From JADHUC01 sp964617665 (GTDB lineage: Bacteria; Planctomycetota; Planctomycetia; Pirellulales; Pirellulaceae), in the NCBI GenBank assembly GCA_964617665.1, contig CAZUAH010000125.1, positions 1 to 29,355 on the forward strand: DNA of 29,355 nucleotides, written 5' to 3'. Each line of letters begins with the position of its first letter. The first letter of the stretch is position 1. The translations under genes and the position numbers were made by a program. Below are positions 14,828 through 22,773 of the stretch, piece after piece. The notes under the pieces were generated by a model. That model had not been told where the DNA came from and made no database searches. It was given only the letters and a program-made list of their open reading frames with translations.

Positions 14828-16246
14828 ATGGCATCCCGCGAGAGCCAGGGACTTCAAATCGCACTTATTCTCTTCGTCATGGTAACTGTGGTTCTTGCCG
14901 TAACCACGTACTTCTTCTTCCGGAAAGCGGAGGAGAAGACCAAGCAAGCCGCTGCGGCCCGCGTGGAGGCCAAGAATTTCGACAATGCCGCCAAGCAACT
15001 CGATTTCGAGAACCAGGTACTGAGACACGTCATTGGCCTTAGGACGGACGACACATTGGAGACCGCCCAACTGGAAGTCGTCAAACAGAGCCTCGGCGGC
15101 AACAAATATATTGAAGAGTTGTTAACCTCCTTCGATCAGGACATGGCGATGTACGGCGCTGGTCTGGAGGGCACTCTGAACTATCGCAAGCTGCCGGATC
15201 ACTTGATTGCCCAAGTTAATGATCGAAACGTAAAGCTCACCGACGCGGACCTGACAATCAGGAATCTGCAGGCTGCAAAGGATGAGGCCGTGGACGCCGA
15301 GGAGAAGCGAACCGCCAAGGTCCAGGAGAGTCTTACCCTGGTTCAGGAAGACTTGGCGGCTCAAGTGAGGCAATTCGGTGTGGCTCGCAACAAGCTCACG
15401 GAGGACAAGAACAAGTTGGCGGCGTCTATCCCGCAGAAAAACGCTGCGATCTCGAAGCTGGAAGCCGATATGGCGGCAGGTTTCGCGCAGCGCGATACCG
15501 AATTGAGAAGTCTCGCGGAATCGAACGCAATGGCCAGGGAGAAGCTTGCAGAGGCCATGAAGCCGCAAGAGTTCGAGCGTCCGGACGGTCAAGTCGTCTA
15601 CGTCAATCAACGAGCGGACGTGGTCTGGATTGATTTAGGGATGGCCGACGGCCTGAAGCGGCAAATGACATTCAGCGTTTACGACCAGAACCAAGTTGGG
15701 GCGACGAACGCCGTAACAAAAGCGAGTATCCAAGTTATTGCCATTAAGGATGCGCATTCGGCCGAAGCGCGGATTCTAGAACACGACCTGGGGAATCCAA
15801 TCATGTCGGGGGACAAGATCTACTCGCCCACCTTCCGCAAAGGTCAAAAGACTCGTTTTGCCTTGGCGGGATTCCTGGACATCGATGGTGATGGCAAGAG
15901 CGATCAGAAGAAGGTGAAGTCCATCATCACGACCAATGGCGGAGAAGTAGACGCCGAACTACTGGAAGACGGCAGCATCGCAGGGAAGATCACACTTGAT
16001 ACGAGATATCTGGTTAGGGGCGAGGCACCCACCGACAAGACGAAACAACAACTCATAGACGGCTGGAATGCCATGCTGGAAGAATCGACTCGAAAGGGGC
16101 TTGAGGCTATGGCTCTGGACGAGTTGCTGGCCCGCATGGGGTACAGCGACGATAGCCGCGTGGTCAACCTGCAACGTGGGGGCCCGGGAGGTAGCGGAAA
16201 AACCGAGACTTTCAGAAAGCGGACACCGAGAAGTGCCTACCCATGA
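14828..16246 (+). CDS. Membrane-anchored coiled-coil protein with BRCT-like segment
   Basis: A 472-residue protein of no known function. One N-terminal membrane helix (about 10-30) is followed by a long charged, Lys/Glu/Ala-rich coiled-coil region (about 30-70 and 120-235). A beta-rich domain (about 249-335) has a Gly-Gln-Val-Val-x-Val start and an Ile-Asp-Leu-Gly-x-x-Asp-Gly-Leu segment, which recalls FlgT C-terminal-like folds. A stretch from about residue 343 (Ala-Gly-Phe-Leu-Asp-Ile-Asp-Gly-Asp-Gly, then an Ile-x-x-x-Gly-Gly-x-Val motif and a Tyr-Leu-Val-x-Gly end) resembles a BRCT domain with an inserted acidic DxDxDG loop. The C-terminus is Gly/Arg-rich. The start is set by AGGAGA at 14815-14820, seven bases before the ATG; an upstream in-frame start at 14657 is unlikely. 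It is probably lineage-specific. Domain comparisons are by eye only. Confidence 0.85.
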   Translation: MASRESQGLQIALILFVMVTVVLAVTTYFFFRKAEEKTKQAAAARVEAKNFDNAAKQLDFENQVLRHVIGLRTDDTLETAQLEVVKQSLGGNKYIEELLTSFDQDMAMYGAGLEGTLNYRKLPDHLIAQVNDRNVKLTDADLTIRNLQAAKDEAVDAEEKRTAKVQESLTLVQEDLAAQVRQFGVARNKLTEDKNKLAASIPQKNAAISKLEADMAAGFAQRDTELRSLAESNAMAREKLAEAMKPQEFERPDGQVVYVNQRADVVWIDLGMADGLKRQMTFSVYDQNQVGATNAVTKASIQVIAIKDAHSAEARILEHDLGNPIMSGDKIYSPTFRKGQKTRFALAGFLDIDGDGKSDQKKVKSIITTNGGEVDAELLEDGSIAGKITLDTRYLVRGEAPTDKTKQQLIDGWNAMLEESTRKGLEAMALDELLARMGYSDDSRVVNLQRGGPGGSGKTETFRKRTPRSAYP

Positions 16247-16276
16247 TCATTTCTCTCGCCATCAGATAGCGATCGT

Positions 16277-16308
16277 AGGCCGTCGGGTCCTGACCTGGCG
16301 GCCTTTTT
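16277..16308 (+). terminator. Rho-independent terminator
   Basis: A 12-base stem (16277-16288 with 16293-16304, allowing G-T pairs) around a four-base loop, followed by five T residues (16304-16308). It lies 31 bases after the coiled-coil protein gene. Between this and the RicT-like gene (about 16309-16557) only the promoter below was found. Confidence 0.75.
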
Positions 16309-16369
16309 CATGGTGTACGAGCCGGCCCCTGGCGACGCCTCTAGCGGGGGTGGAACCGCCAGTTCGCCG

Positions 16370-16397
16370 TTGCTTGATGGCGACGCTGCGTTATACT
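16370..16397 (+). promoter_or_regulatory. Putative promoter of the RicT-like operon
   Basis: TTGCTT (16370-16375), a 16-base spacer and TATACT (16392-16397). It closely resembles the glycerate kinase promoter. It would give a leader of about 150 bases before the RicT-like start codon. Confidence 0.45.
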
Positions 16398-16557
16398 TAG
16401 TGTCTATCCCAGATCACAAAGAGGTCGATTTTGGGATGGTTGGGCCCCGCCTTTACTCCTGAAACGGTCGAAGTGACTACCGGGTGGCCTCCCACAAACT
16501 CCCAATTCCCCGTAGTGCCAATCCCCTGGCGCTCTGTCAGTGCGTCAGGTTAGCCTC

Positions 16558-17388
16558 ATGCCGAAATACATGATTCGCTATGGTTCGATGCGACTGCTGG
16601 GCGTGATGTCCACGCGCGGGGGTGCGCGATACGCGCGAGGTACGGACATAATCGTACGTACGAATCGAGGTCTTGAGGTCGGCCGAGTCCTATGCGAGTT
16701 GGATGGCGATTCCTCGGGGCGGGAGAAGTCCCCACAGGGCCAGATCCTCCGTGAGATGACTGCGGAAGACGCAAACGAATTGGCTCACATACAGGCTTCA
16801 GCCAAAGATGAGTTCAGCATTTGCGTGCGGCACGCGGAGGAATTGAAGCTGGAGATGCAACTGGTCGAGGTGGAACACCTTTTTGGTGGCGAGCGCGTTA
16901 TCGTCTACTACCTGGCAGATGGTCGAGTCGACTTTCGGGAGTTGGTGAAACGTCTGGCTGCTGAATTCCAGACACGTATCGAGATGCGTCAAATCGGCGT
17001 GCGCGACGAGGCCAAGCTGTTGGCCGACTATGGCGACTGCGGCAAATCCGTGTGCTGCAATACGCACTTGACCGAAATGCCGCCGGTATCCATGAAGATG
17101 GCCAAACTGCAGAAGGCCACCTTGGATCCTACCAAGATCTCCGGACGGTGCGGCCGTCTGAAATGCTGTTTGCGTTACGAGTACGGAACGTACAAGGAAC
17201 TGCAGTTGGAACTGCCTCCGGTTGGATCAGAGGTCGCCACTCGCAAGGGCAAAGCTCGAGTTTTGGTGCAAGATATTCTCGCTCAACAGCTCCTCGTAGA
17301 AACGGAGGACAACCGTCGCGTGCTGATCGACGGAAGTGAGATTCTCTCGGTGATCAAACGGGTCACGAAGGGAAAAGGGAACGGATAG
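16558..17388 (+). CDS. PSP1-domain protein, RicT (YaaT)-like
   Basis: A 276-residue protein of the PSP1 family. Two cysteine clusters are visible: Cys161, Cys166, Cys167 (Gly-Asp-Cys-Gly-Lys-Ser-Val-Cys-Cys) and Cys198, Cys203, Cys204 (Arg-Cys-Gly-Arg-Leu-Lys-Cys-Cys). In Bacillus RicT the equivalent cysteines help bind iron-sulfur clusters in the RicAFT complex, which acts in RNase Y-dependent mRNA maturation. Whether the same partners exist here is unknown, so only the family is assigned. The N-terminal part holds the beta-rich PSP1 region with Arg-Thr-Asn-Arg-Gly-Leu-Glu-Val-Gly. The start is the ATG at 16558, which gives the usual MPKY-type N-terminus; an in-frame start six codons upstream is less likely. 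It is first gene of a tight operon, six bases before the next. Confidence 0.92.
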   Translation: MPKYMIRYGSMRLLGVMSTRGGARYARGTDIIVRTNRGLEVGRVLCELDGDSSGREKSPQGQILREMTAEDANELAHIQASAKDEFSICVRHAEELKLEMQLVEVEHLFGGERVIVYYLADGRVDFRELVKRLAAEFQTRIEMRQIGVRDEAKLLADYGDCGKSVCCNTHLTEMPPVSMKMAKLQKATLDPTKISGRCGRLKCCLRYEYGTYKELQLELPPVGSEVATRKGKARVLVQDILAQQLLVETEDNRRVLIDGSEILSVIKRVTKGKGNG

Positions 17389-17394
17389 AGTTCA

Positions 17395-17817
17395 ATGTCC
17401 ACGCCACAGCATCCGATTCTGCAACTGCTGGAGAGAGATCCGCGATACAAGCTGGAAGCATATCAATTCGTTCGCGAGGCGCTGGACTATGCCCACCATG
17501 CGCTTGGAATGGGCAGCAGTCGACCCGTCCCGGCCGGGCAGGATCCGCCACCGGAAGCCCATCTTACCGGACAGCAACTCTGTGACGCGATTCGTCAACT
17601 CGCGGTGGATCAATTTGGCTACATGGCCAAGACCGTTCTGAACAACTGGGGCGTACAGTCGACAAGCGACTTTGGCGAGATTGTCTACAATCTGATCGAA
17701 ATCAACGAGATGAAGAAATCGGATAGCGACCGCCGCGAGGATTTCGATGACGTGTACGATTTCGACAAGGCTTTGGTGCAGCAATTCGAGATCAGGCTTC
17801 CGGAACGACCGGAATGA
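17395..17817 (+). CDS. Minf_1886 family protein
   Basis: A 140-residue protein matching the small Minf_1886 family known mainly from Planctomycetes, Verrucomicrobia and relatives. The N-terminal Asp-x-Arg-Tyr-x-x-x-Ala-Tyr-x-Phe-Val-x-x-Ala-Leu segment is the family hallmark. It is followed by His-Leu-Thr-Gly-x-x-Leu-Cys-x-Ala-Ile-Arg and a conserved Asp-Phe-Gly-x-Ile-Val-Tyr-Asn-Leu-Ile-Glu. No membrane segment or catalytic motif is visible; function is unknown. Six bases separate it from the RicT-like gene and one base separates its stop from the next ATG, so the three are almost certainly co-transcribed. Close linkage suggests a shared role with the PSP1 protein; that is inference. Confidence 0.9.
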   Translation: MSTPQHPILQLLERDPRYKLEAYQFVREALDYAHHALGMGSSRPVPAGQDPPPEAHLTGQQLCDAIRQLAVDQFGYMAKTVLNNWGVQSTSDFGEIVYNLIEINEMKKSDSDRREDFDDVYDFDKALVQQFEIRLPERPE

Positions 17818-17818
17818 A

Positions 17819-18025
17819 ATGACCAAGAGTTCATCGAAGAAGCCGGCACGTCGCAAGTCCGCAGCCACGGATAGCAGGCCCCGCCAACGCACCAAAGAGA
17901 CGGAGCCGAAATCCTATTTCCCTCCAAACCCACGTAAGTCGAATCGGATGCTGCTAGCACTGGGCGCAGGCCTTTTTGTGGTTTGGCTTGTTCTTCTCTT
18001 GCTTCTCGCAATGTTTCGACAGTAA
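17819..18025 (+). CDS. Small single-pass membrane protein
   Basis: A 68-residue protein: a Lys/Arg/Ser-rich basic N-terminal half (about 1-43), then one strongly hydrophobic helix (about 44-65) and a short Arg-Gln end. The basic side should stay in the cytoplasm, with the tail-like helix in the membrane. The ATG at 17819 begins one base after the stop of the Minf_1886 gene, which indicates translational coupling and favours this start over an in-frame one at 17747 inside that gene. No family is recognised. It might tether its operon partners to the membrane, which is a guess from position only. Confidence 0.75.
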   Translation: MTKSSSKKPARRKSAATDSRPRQRTKETEPKSYFPPNPRKSNRMLLALGAGLFVVWLVLLLLLAMFRQ

Positions 18026-18088
18026 AAGGCCCCTCGCGGATGGCTCGCAACGCGAGCTTGTTCTTTCTATAGGGTGAGGAGATCGCAC

Positions 18089-19690
18089 GTGCATTCGTTC
18101 ATATTCTTGGCGGCGTTATGCGCTGCGCCGGCGGACTCGCCCGACACGGTTGTCGTCTGTCCACACTCGTTCCTGCCCCAACTCCAGCCATGGATAGTAC
18201 ACCGCCAGGCCCAAGGGCATCGCCTGACCCTCGTATCAAACCAATCGCCGCCTGAGGCCATCCGGGCGACGATTCGAAAGACGGCGCAGTTGGGTGCGTT
18301 GAAGTACGTTGTGCTTGTTGGCGATGCCGACCCGGCGGCCGTTCATGACCCTCGAATCCGCGCTCGCTCGACGCCGACGAATAGAATCAAGGCAAAGGTG
18401 AATATCCACTGGGGTTCAGATCCTGAAATCGCCACGGACAATTCATACGCGGATCTGAACGACGATCAAATCCCCGATGTAGCGATTGGACGAATCACGG
18501 CGGACAGTCCGAACGACTTGTCTCGGATGGTGCGGAAAATACTCGCGTACGAGACCGCGGCGGACAACGGGCCGTGGCGTCGCCAGATGAACTTTGTGGC
18601 CGGAGTCGGCGGCTTCGGTGCCCTGGTGGATTCGATTCTGCAAATGGCCACCAGGAAGTTCCTCACCGATGGAATTCCTCCCGGCTACAACACATCGATG
18701 ACGTACGCCAGTTGGCAAAGCCCATATTGCCCCGATCCGCGGCGATTCCACGACGTGACGCTTGCGAGGCTGAACGAAGGGTGCCTGTTTTGGGTGTACA
18801 TCGGGCACGGCAATAGACAACACCTGGATCACGTCCGAGTTCCTGGTGGGGCGTTTCCCATCCTCGACATAGACGACGCTAAGGAACTTCGTTCCGCTGA
18901 CGGCTTGCCCATCGCTCTACTGCTGGCGTGCCACGCCGGTGCCTTTGACCAGCCGTCGGACTGTCTTGCAGAAGAGATGGTTCGGTCTACCGGGGGACCC
19001 GTTGCAGCGATATGCGGTTCGCGAGTGACCATGCCCTACGGCATGGCGGTGATGGGCGATGTGATGATGGACGAACTTTTCCAGAAGAAACGGGCCACAC
19101 TGGGACAGCTGCTATTGCACGTCAAGCGGCGGATGGCTTCCGACGACGAGATGGAATCTGCCAATCGACTATTGCTGGATGCCATTGCGTCGGCCGTTGG
19201 CTCTTCGGCAGATCAATTGCGCGAAGAACGAATCGAACATCTGTCACTTTTCAATTTGATCGGCGACCCGCTGCTCGTTATTCGTTATCCGGAAGAGATT
19301 GACGTGCGGAGCGAATCCAGCATCGTAGCGGGCGAGCGTTTGCAGGTCTTGGGGCGATCTTCACTCGATGGGAGCGGCGTGATCGAGCTTGTTTGCCGTC
19401 GCGATCGCACCAAATCACCACCACCGGTCCGCAATCGTTTTGTTCCCACGGACGAGTTCCTTCGTTCCTTTCAGGAAGCATATCGGCAGGCGAATGACCG
19501 CTGCTGGGCGCGACAGGCTGTGACCATCGAAGGCGGTGAGTTCAAATCCGAACTCATTGTTCCACCGGAAGTGCGTGGAACCTGCCATGTGCTAGTGTTC
19601 GTCAAAGGGACCGATGGTTTCGCCTTGGGCGCGACCGACGTGTTTGTGCGTAGGCCAAAAGCCGAAGTTCCCAGGGGCGGCGGCCGTTGA
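18089..19690 (+). CDS. Secreted gingipain-like cysteine peptidase (C25 family)
   Basis: A 533-residue protein. A short hydrophobic N-terminus (about 2-14) looks like a signal peptide, so export is expected. Residues about 20-60 match the N-terminal subdomain of gingipain-type peptidases. A Thr-Asp-Asn-x-Tyr-Ala-Asp-Leu-Asn-Asp-Asp-x-x-Pro-Asp-Val-Ala-Ile-Gly-Arg segment is the family's substrate-domain signature. The catalytic dyad is visible: His240 in Tyr-Ile-Gly-His-Gly-Asn and Cys281 in Leu-Ala-Cys-His-Ala-Gly. A C-terminal beta-sandwich-like region (about 400-530) follows. The GTG at 18089 is preferred over the GTG at 18074 because AGGAG (18077-18081) lies seven bases before it. Substrate is unknown; gingipains cut after Arg or Lys. 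It follows the small membrane protein by 63 bases. Confidence 0.85.
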   Translation: MHSFIFLAALCAAPADSPDTVVVCPHSFLPQLQPWIVHRQAQGHRLTLVSNQSPPEAIRATIRKTAQLGALKYVVLVGDADPAAVHDPRIRARSTPTNRIKAKVNIHWGSDPEIATDNSYADLNDDQIPDVAIGRITADSPNDLSRMVRKILAYETAADNGPWRRQMNFVAGVGGFGALVDSILQMATRKFLTDGIPPGYNTSMTYASWQSPYCPDPRRFHDVTLARLNEGCLFWVYIGHGNRQHLDHVRVPGGAFPILDIDDAKELRSADGLPIALLLACHAGAFDQPSDCLAEEMVRSTGGPVAAICGSRVTMPYGMAVMGDVMMDELFQKKRATLGQLLLHVKRRMASDDEMESANRLLLDAIASAVGSSADQLREERIEHLSLFNLIGDPLLVIRYPEEIDVRSESSIVAGERLQVLGRSSLDGSGVIELVCRRDRTKSPPPVRNRFVPTDEFLRSFQEAYRQANDRCWARQAVTIEGGEFKSELIVPPEVRGTCHVLVFVKGTDGFALGATDVFVRRPKAEVPRGGGR

Positions 19691-19950
19691 AGGCTCTTGA
19701 CCGCCGTTCCAACGTTGGGCACGTAGCCCTTGTGCCAACCGACGGATCGGTGGTAGTCGACGCGTATTCCTCCGCTTCTCGCTATGAAAGGGCGGCGGCC
19801 TCGCTACTGGCTTTGTCGAAGACGTTGCCCGTCTGTTTCGATAGCGTTATCGTTGCACATCAGGTTGACTTCGGCGTGTGTGGCGGTTGTACACCTCCGT
19901 ATTGCATCGTAGAACGCCTTGTCCTGAGGTACGCAGCTTGCCAACCTTGA
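19687..19950 (+). CDS. Possible small hypothetical protein
   Basis: An 87-residue reading frame starting with TTG that overlaps the stop of the C25 peptidase gene. An AGGGG sequence lies nine bases before the TTG. The C-terminal part contains Cys-Gly-Gly-Cys-x-x-x-x-Cys. Nothing is recognised. The tight overlap and cysteine cluster argue for a gene; the TTG start and lack of family argue against. The frame ends inside a candidate promoter for the next operon. Confidence 0.33.
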   Translation: MKALDRRSNVGHVALVPTDGSVVVDAYSSASRYERAAASLLALSKTLPVCFDSVIVAHQVDFGVCGGCTPPYCIVERLVLRYAACQP

Positions 19951-19974
19951 CAACCGCGTCCCATGCTATATTCT
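19947..19974 (+). promoter_or_regulatory. Putative promoter of the dehydrogenase-sulfotransferase operon
   Basis: A perfect -35 TTGACA (19947-19952), 16-base spacer and -10 TATTCT (19969-19974); an overlapping TATATT at 19967 would have a 14-base spacer. The leader before the start codon at 20199 would be about 220 bases. No gene or recognised riboswitch was seen in that leader. Confidence 0.45.
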
Positions 19975-20198
19975 GTGTGGTTTGGTCGCGGGTTGGGATT
20001 GCTCGTTAGCAACGGTCGCACGGAACCGCTCATACAATCACCTTTCACACCAGCGGAACGTTGTGGCTGAGTGCGTTGTCATCGCCTGAAGCAATGCCCG
20101 GTACCACGGGGGAAGCCTGTGGACTTTGGCATCGGCTTTCTGCGACCGCCCTAAGCCACTCGACAATACACCTCCGGTGCAGGCTTGGGACGATTTTT

Positions 20199-21593
20199 AT
20201 GACATTCCCTTCGATGCGCACTCCAGCCGATCTATCCTTGTCGGCCGATGTTGCCAACCACGTGCTGGAGCTTGTCGAACAGAATCGCCTGCAGAATCAA
20301 GAGTGCTACCCACCTGGCGGAGTTTCTAATGAGATTCGTCGCGTAGGCGTGGTAGGCGCCGGTTTCATGGGTAGCTCTATAGCCGCGGCGGCAGTCGAGC
20401 ATGGTTGGCCTGTGGTCATTACGGATCAACATGAGGAGACGTTACGCGGGGCGCACAAGAGCATCCACAATGCCTTGACGGAGGCACGGCGTACGGTCGA
20501 CCCGACGTGGGAAGGCTCCATCGCGGAACTCGTTCGTACTACCAGCGACGTTGCCGATGTTGCAGCCTGCGATCTTGTGGTGGAAGCTGTGATCGAAGAT
20601 CCTCGCATCAAGCAGCAAGTATTTGCCGCTATCGAGACGCATCGCGGTACAAACACCATCATCGTTTCAAATACCTCGACATTGCCTATCGGGCGACTTG
20701 CGTCGACACTCGACGACCCGACTCGTTTCTGCGGTCTGCATTTCTTTCCGCCGTTGGGCGAGCAGCCGATGCTAGAGATCATTCCGGGAGCTGAGACGAG
20801 TAACGAGACGACGGCCAAGGTGGTAGAGTTCTCCGAAGTAGTTGGCCGAATACCGGTGGTAGTACCCGACGGACGCGGTTTCGTCGTCAACCGGTTGATC
20901 ATGGCCTACATGAGCGCTGGCATGAGAGTGCTGGCGTTCGGCATAGATGCGCAACGCATCGACCAGGTCGCATTAGACTTCGGCATGCGTCTTGGGCCGA
21001 TTCGGTTCTACGACGAGATTGGGCTCGACATAGCGCTCAACTCCGCCTGGTCGCTTGCGGCCGAATCGGATGCGCTGGTTGCGCGATCTCCTGTACTGGT
21101 GCGTCTAGTCAAGGCCAAGCAATTGGGCCGAAAGACGGGCCGCGGCTTCTTCGTCCATCGTACGGAGAGTGCCGATGAATCAGTCGGTGACGTTAACGCA
21201 AAAGCTGCCCAACTGATGGCGAAAAATATTGACAGAGAGGAGCACCTGAGCGACCAGGAACTCGCGTGTGCGATTGTCTTGCCGGTCGTCGCCGAAGCGA
21301 CGCGGATTCTGCAAGAGAACCGAGCCCGCGATGCTGAGCAGATCGATTTGGCGGCAATGTTTGGCGTAGGTTTTCCAGTCTGGCGCGGAGGCCCGCTGTT
21401 CTGGGCCGACAGCGTGGGAGCAGGAAAAGTCGTGGAGATGCTTGAATCACTCAGCCATCTTGGTCCTCACCTTCGGCCTACTCAAGTTTTGGCCGAGACA
21501 GCTAACCTGGACGGCCGTCTGCATGATCTATCAGGCGAAGTGGTCGAGAGTGATCCCACCACTGTCGGTCCGACGGCCACCAGGAAATCCTGA
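20199..21593 (+). CDS. 3-hydroxyacyl-CoA dehydrogenase (FadB/FadJ-like, no hydratase domain)
   Basis: A 464-residue NAD-dependent enzyme that would interconvert 3-hydroxyacyl- and 3-ketoacyl-CoA (or thioester) groups. The Rossmann motif Gly-Val-Val-Gly-Ala-Gly-Phe-Met-Gly-Ser-Ser-Ile-Ala lies near residue 45. It is followed by Ser-Asn-Thr-Ser-Thr-Leu-Pro-Ile, the catalytic His in Gly-Leu-His-Phe-Phe-Pro-Pro, and Phe-Val-Val-Asn-Arg. The C-terminal domain carries the Phe-Gly-Val-Gly-Phe-Pro-x-x-x-Gly-Gly-Pro segment typical of FadB/FadJ, but the enoyl-CoA hydratase half is absent. The usual His-Phe-Phe-Asn-Pro is His-Phe-Phe-Pro-Pro here. The ATG at 20199 has a weak GGGA upstream; frames further upstream (to 20061) show no domain. 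The stop overlaps the sulfotransferase start by one base. Confidence 0.87.
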   Translation: MTFPSMRTPADLSLSADVANHVLELVEQNRLQNQECYPPGGVSNEIRRVGVVGAGFMGSSIAAAAVEHGWPVVITDQHEETLRGAHKSIHNALTEARRTVDPTWEGSIAELVRTTSDVADVAACDLVVEAVIEDPRIKQQVFAAIETHRGTNTIIVSNTSTLPIGRLASTLDDPTRFCGLHFFPPLGEQPMLEIIPGAETSNETTAKVVEFSEVVGRIPVVVPDGRGFVVNRLIMAYMSAGMRVLAFGIDAQRIDQVALDFGMRLGPIRFYDEIGLDIALNSAWSLAAESDALVARSPVLVRLVKAKQLGRKTGRGFFVHRTESADESVGDVNAKAAQLMAKNIDREEHLSDQELACAIVLPVVAEATRILQENRARDAEQIDLAAMFGVGFPVWRGGPLFWADSVGAGKVVEMLESLSHLGPHLRPTQVLAETANLDGRLHDLSGEVVESDPTTVGPTATRKS

Positions 21594-22732
21594 TGACGGA
21601 GGCGAATGGAAAGGCAGTGTCCGACGGCGGCGCCAAAGACCGACCATGGGAGCCACGCCTCTGGAACGGGATGACGATGAAGGCCTGGTTCGGGCTGCTG
21701 TTTCGGAATCGATGTCGCGTCTCGCCGTCGCGCATATCGATGGCGGCGATCAACTCCATGTTGAGCATCTTCAATTCCATTCTCGCGCTGCAACAGCGTG
21801 TGGTCTTCGGCCGGCGTATCGCCCATTGTGAGTTGGTTGAAGACCCGATGTTCATTCTGGGCCACTGGCGCACAGGGACGACTTGGTTGCACGAGTTGAT
21901 GGTGCTCGACGACCGCTACGCCTACCCCACCAACTACGACTGTTTCGCTCCAAGCCATTTTCTGTTTTCAAAGCTGCTTACCAACTGGTGGCTGTGGCTG
22001 CTGCTGCCTCGACGAAGGCCGATGGACAATGTGAGGGTCCGCCTTGATAGTCCTCAAGAAGACGAGCATGCGTTGTGCGGTCTGGGTATCCGCTCGCCAT
22101 ATCTGACCTGGGCGTTCCCCAACCATCCGCCACAAGACCAAGAGTATCTGGATTTGCGAGAAGTTCCGCCAGATGACTTGAAACGGTGGAAGGAGACATT
22201 CCATTGGTTTCTGCGCGCGTTGCAGGTGAAGAACCCCGGCAAACGAATCGTCTTGAAGTCTCCGACGCACACATTTCGCATACCGGTGCTGTTGGACATG
22301 TTCCCCAATGCCCGCTTCGTGTATTTGGTGCGAGATCCACTCGCCGTATTCCCTTCAATGATGAAGACGTGGAAGCGGTTGTATCGGTACCATGGCGCGC
22401 AGGTTCCGAGGTACGATGGGTTGGAGGAGTATGTGTTTGAAGCTTTCAATCACATGTTCGACGTCTTTGAAGAGGATCGTAAACTAATCGACCCATCACG
22501 GCTCTGCGTGGTGCGGTACGAGGATCTTGTCGCCGCGCCGGTTGCTCAGTTGGAGCGAGTCTACAAGAAACTCGACTTGGATGAGTTTGACAGAGTCAAG
22601 CCAGCGTTTGAGGAGCATGTCGCTGCACTCGCCGACTATCGCCCGAATCGGCATGAGTTGCCGAAGGAACTCCACGATCAGATCGTTGAGCGCTGGGCCG
22701 GCTACTTCGAAAAACATGGCTATCCGACTTAG
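21593..22732 (+). CDS. Sulfotransferase family protein
   Basis: A 379-residue PAPS-dependent sulfotransferase. The 5'-phosphosulfate loop is Gly-His-Trp-Arg-Thr-Gly-Thr-Thr-Trp (residues 90-98). The 3'-phosphate motif is Arg-Asp-Pro-Leu-Ala-Val-Phe-Pro-Ser (247-255), after a Leu-Lys-Ser-Pro-Thr-His segment. It resembles the Sulfotransfer_3 group, which transfers sulfate to hydroxyls of sugars, lipids and other small molecules; the acceptor here is unknown. A hydrophobic Trp/Leu-rich stretch near residues 128-140 could touch the membrane. The ATG shares one base with the dehydrogenase stop (TGATG), so translation is coupled. The tie to a dehydrogenase and SDR favours a lipid-type acceptor; that is inference. 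Confidence 0.92.
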   Translation: MTEANGKAVSDGGAKDRPWEPRLWNGMTMKAWFGLLFRNRCRVSPSRISMAAINSMLSIFNSILALQQRVVFGRRIAHCELVEDPMFILGHWRTGTTWLHELMVLDDRYAYPTNYDCFAPSHFLFSKLLTNWWLWLLLPRRRPMDNVRVRLDSPQEDEHALCGLGIRSPYLTWAFPNHPPQDQEYLDLREVPPDDLKRWKETFHWFLRALQVKNPGKRIVLKSPTHTFRIPVLLDMFPNARFVYLVRDPLAVFPSMMKTWKRLYRYHGAQVPRYDGLEEYVFEAFNHMFDVFEEDRKLIDPSRLCVVRYEDLVAAPVAQLERVYKKLDLDEFDRVKPAFEEHVAALADYRPNRHELPKELHDQIVERWAGYFEKHGYPT

Positions 22733-22773
22733 AAAAGCCAGGGCTGTGTGCCGCAACATTGGATGAGGTAGAC

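Noticed and set aside
20061..20198. Longer N-terminus of the 3-hydroxyacyl-CoA dehydrogenase
   Set aside because: The added residues do not resemble a hydratase remnant, and no ribosome-binding site supports the GTG at 20061; it remains a minor possibility.
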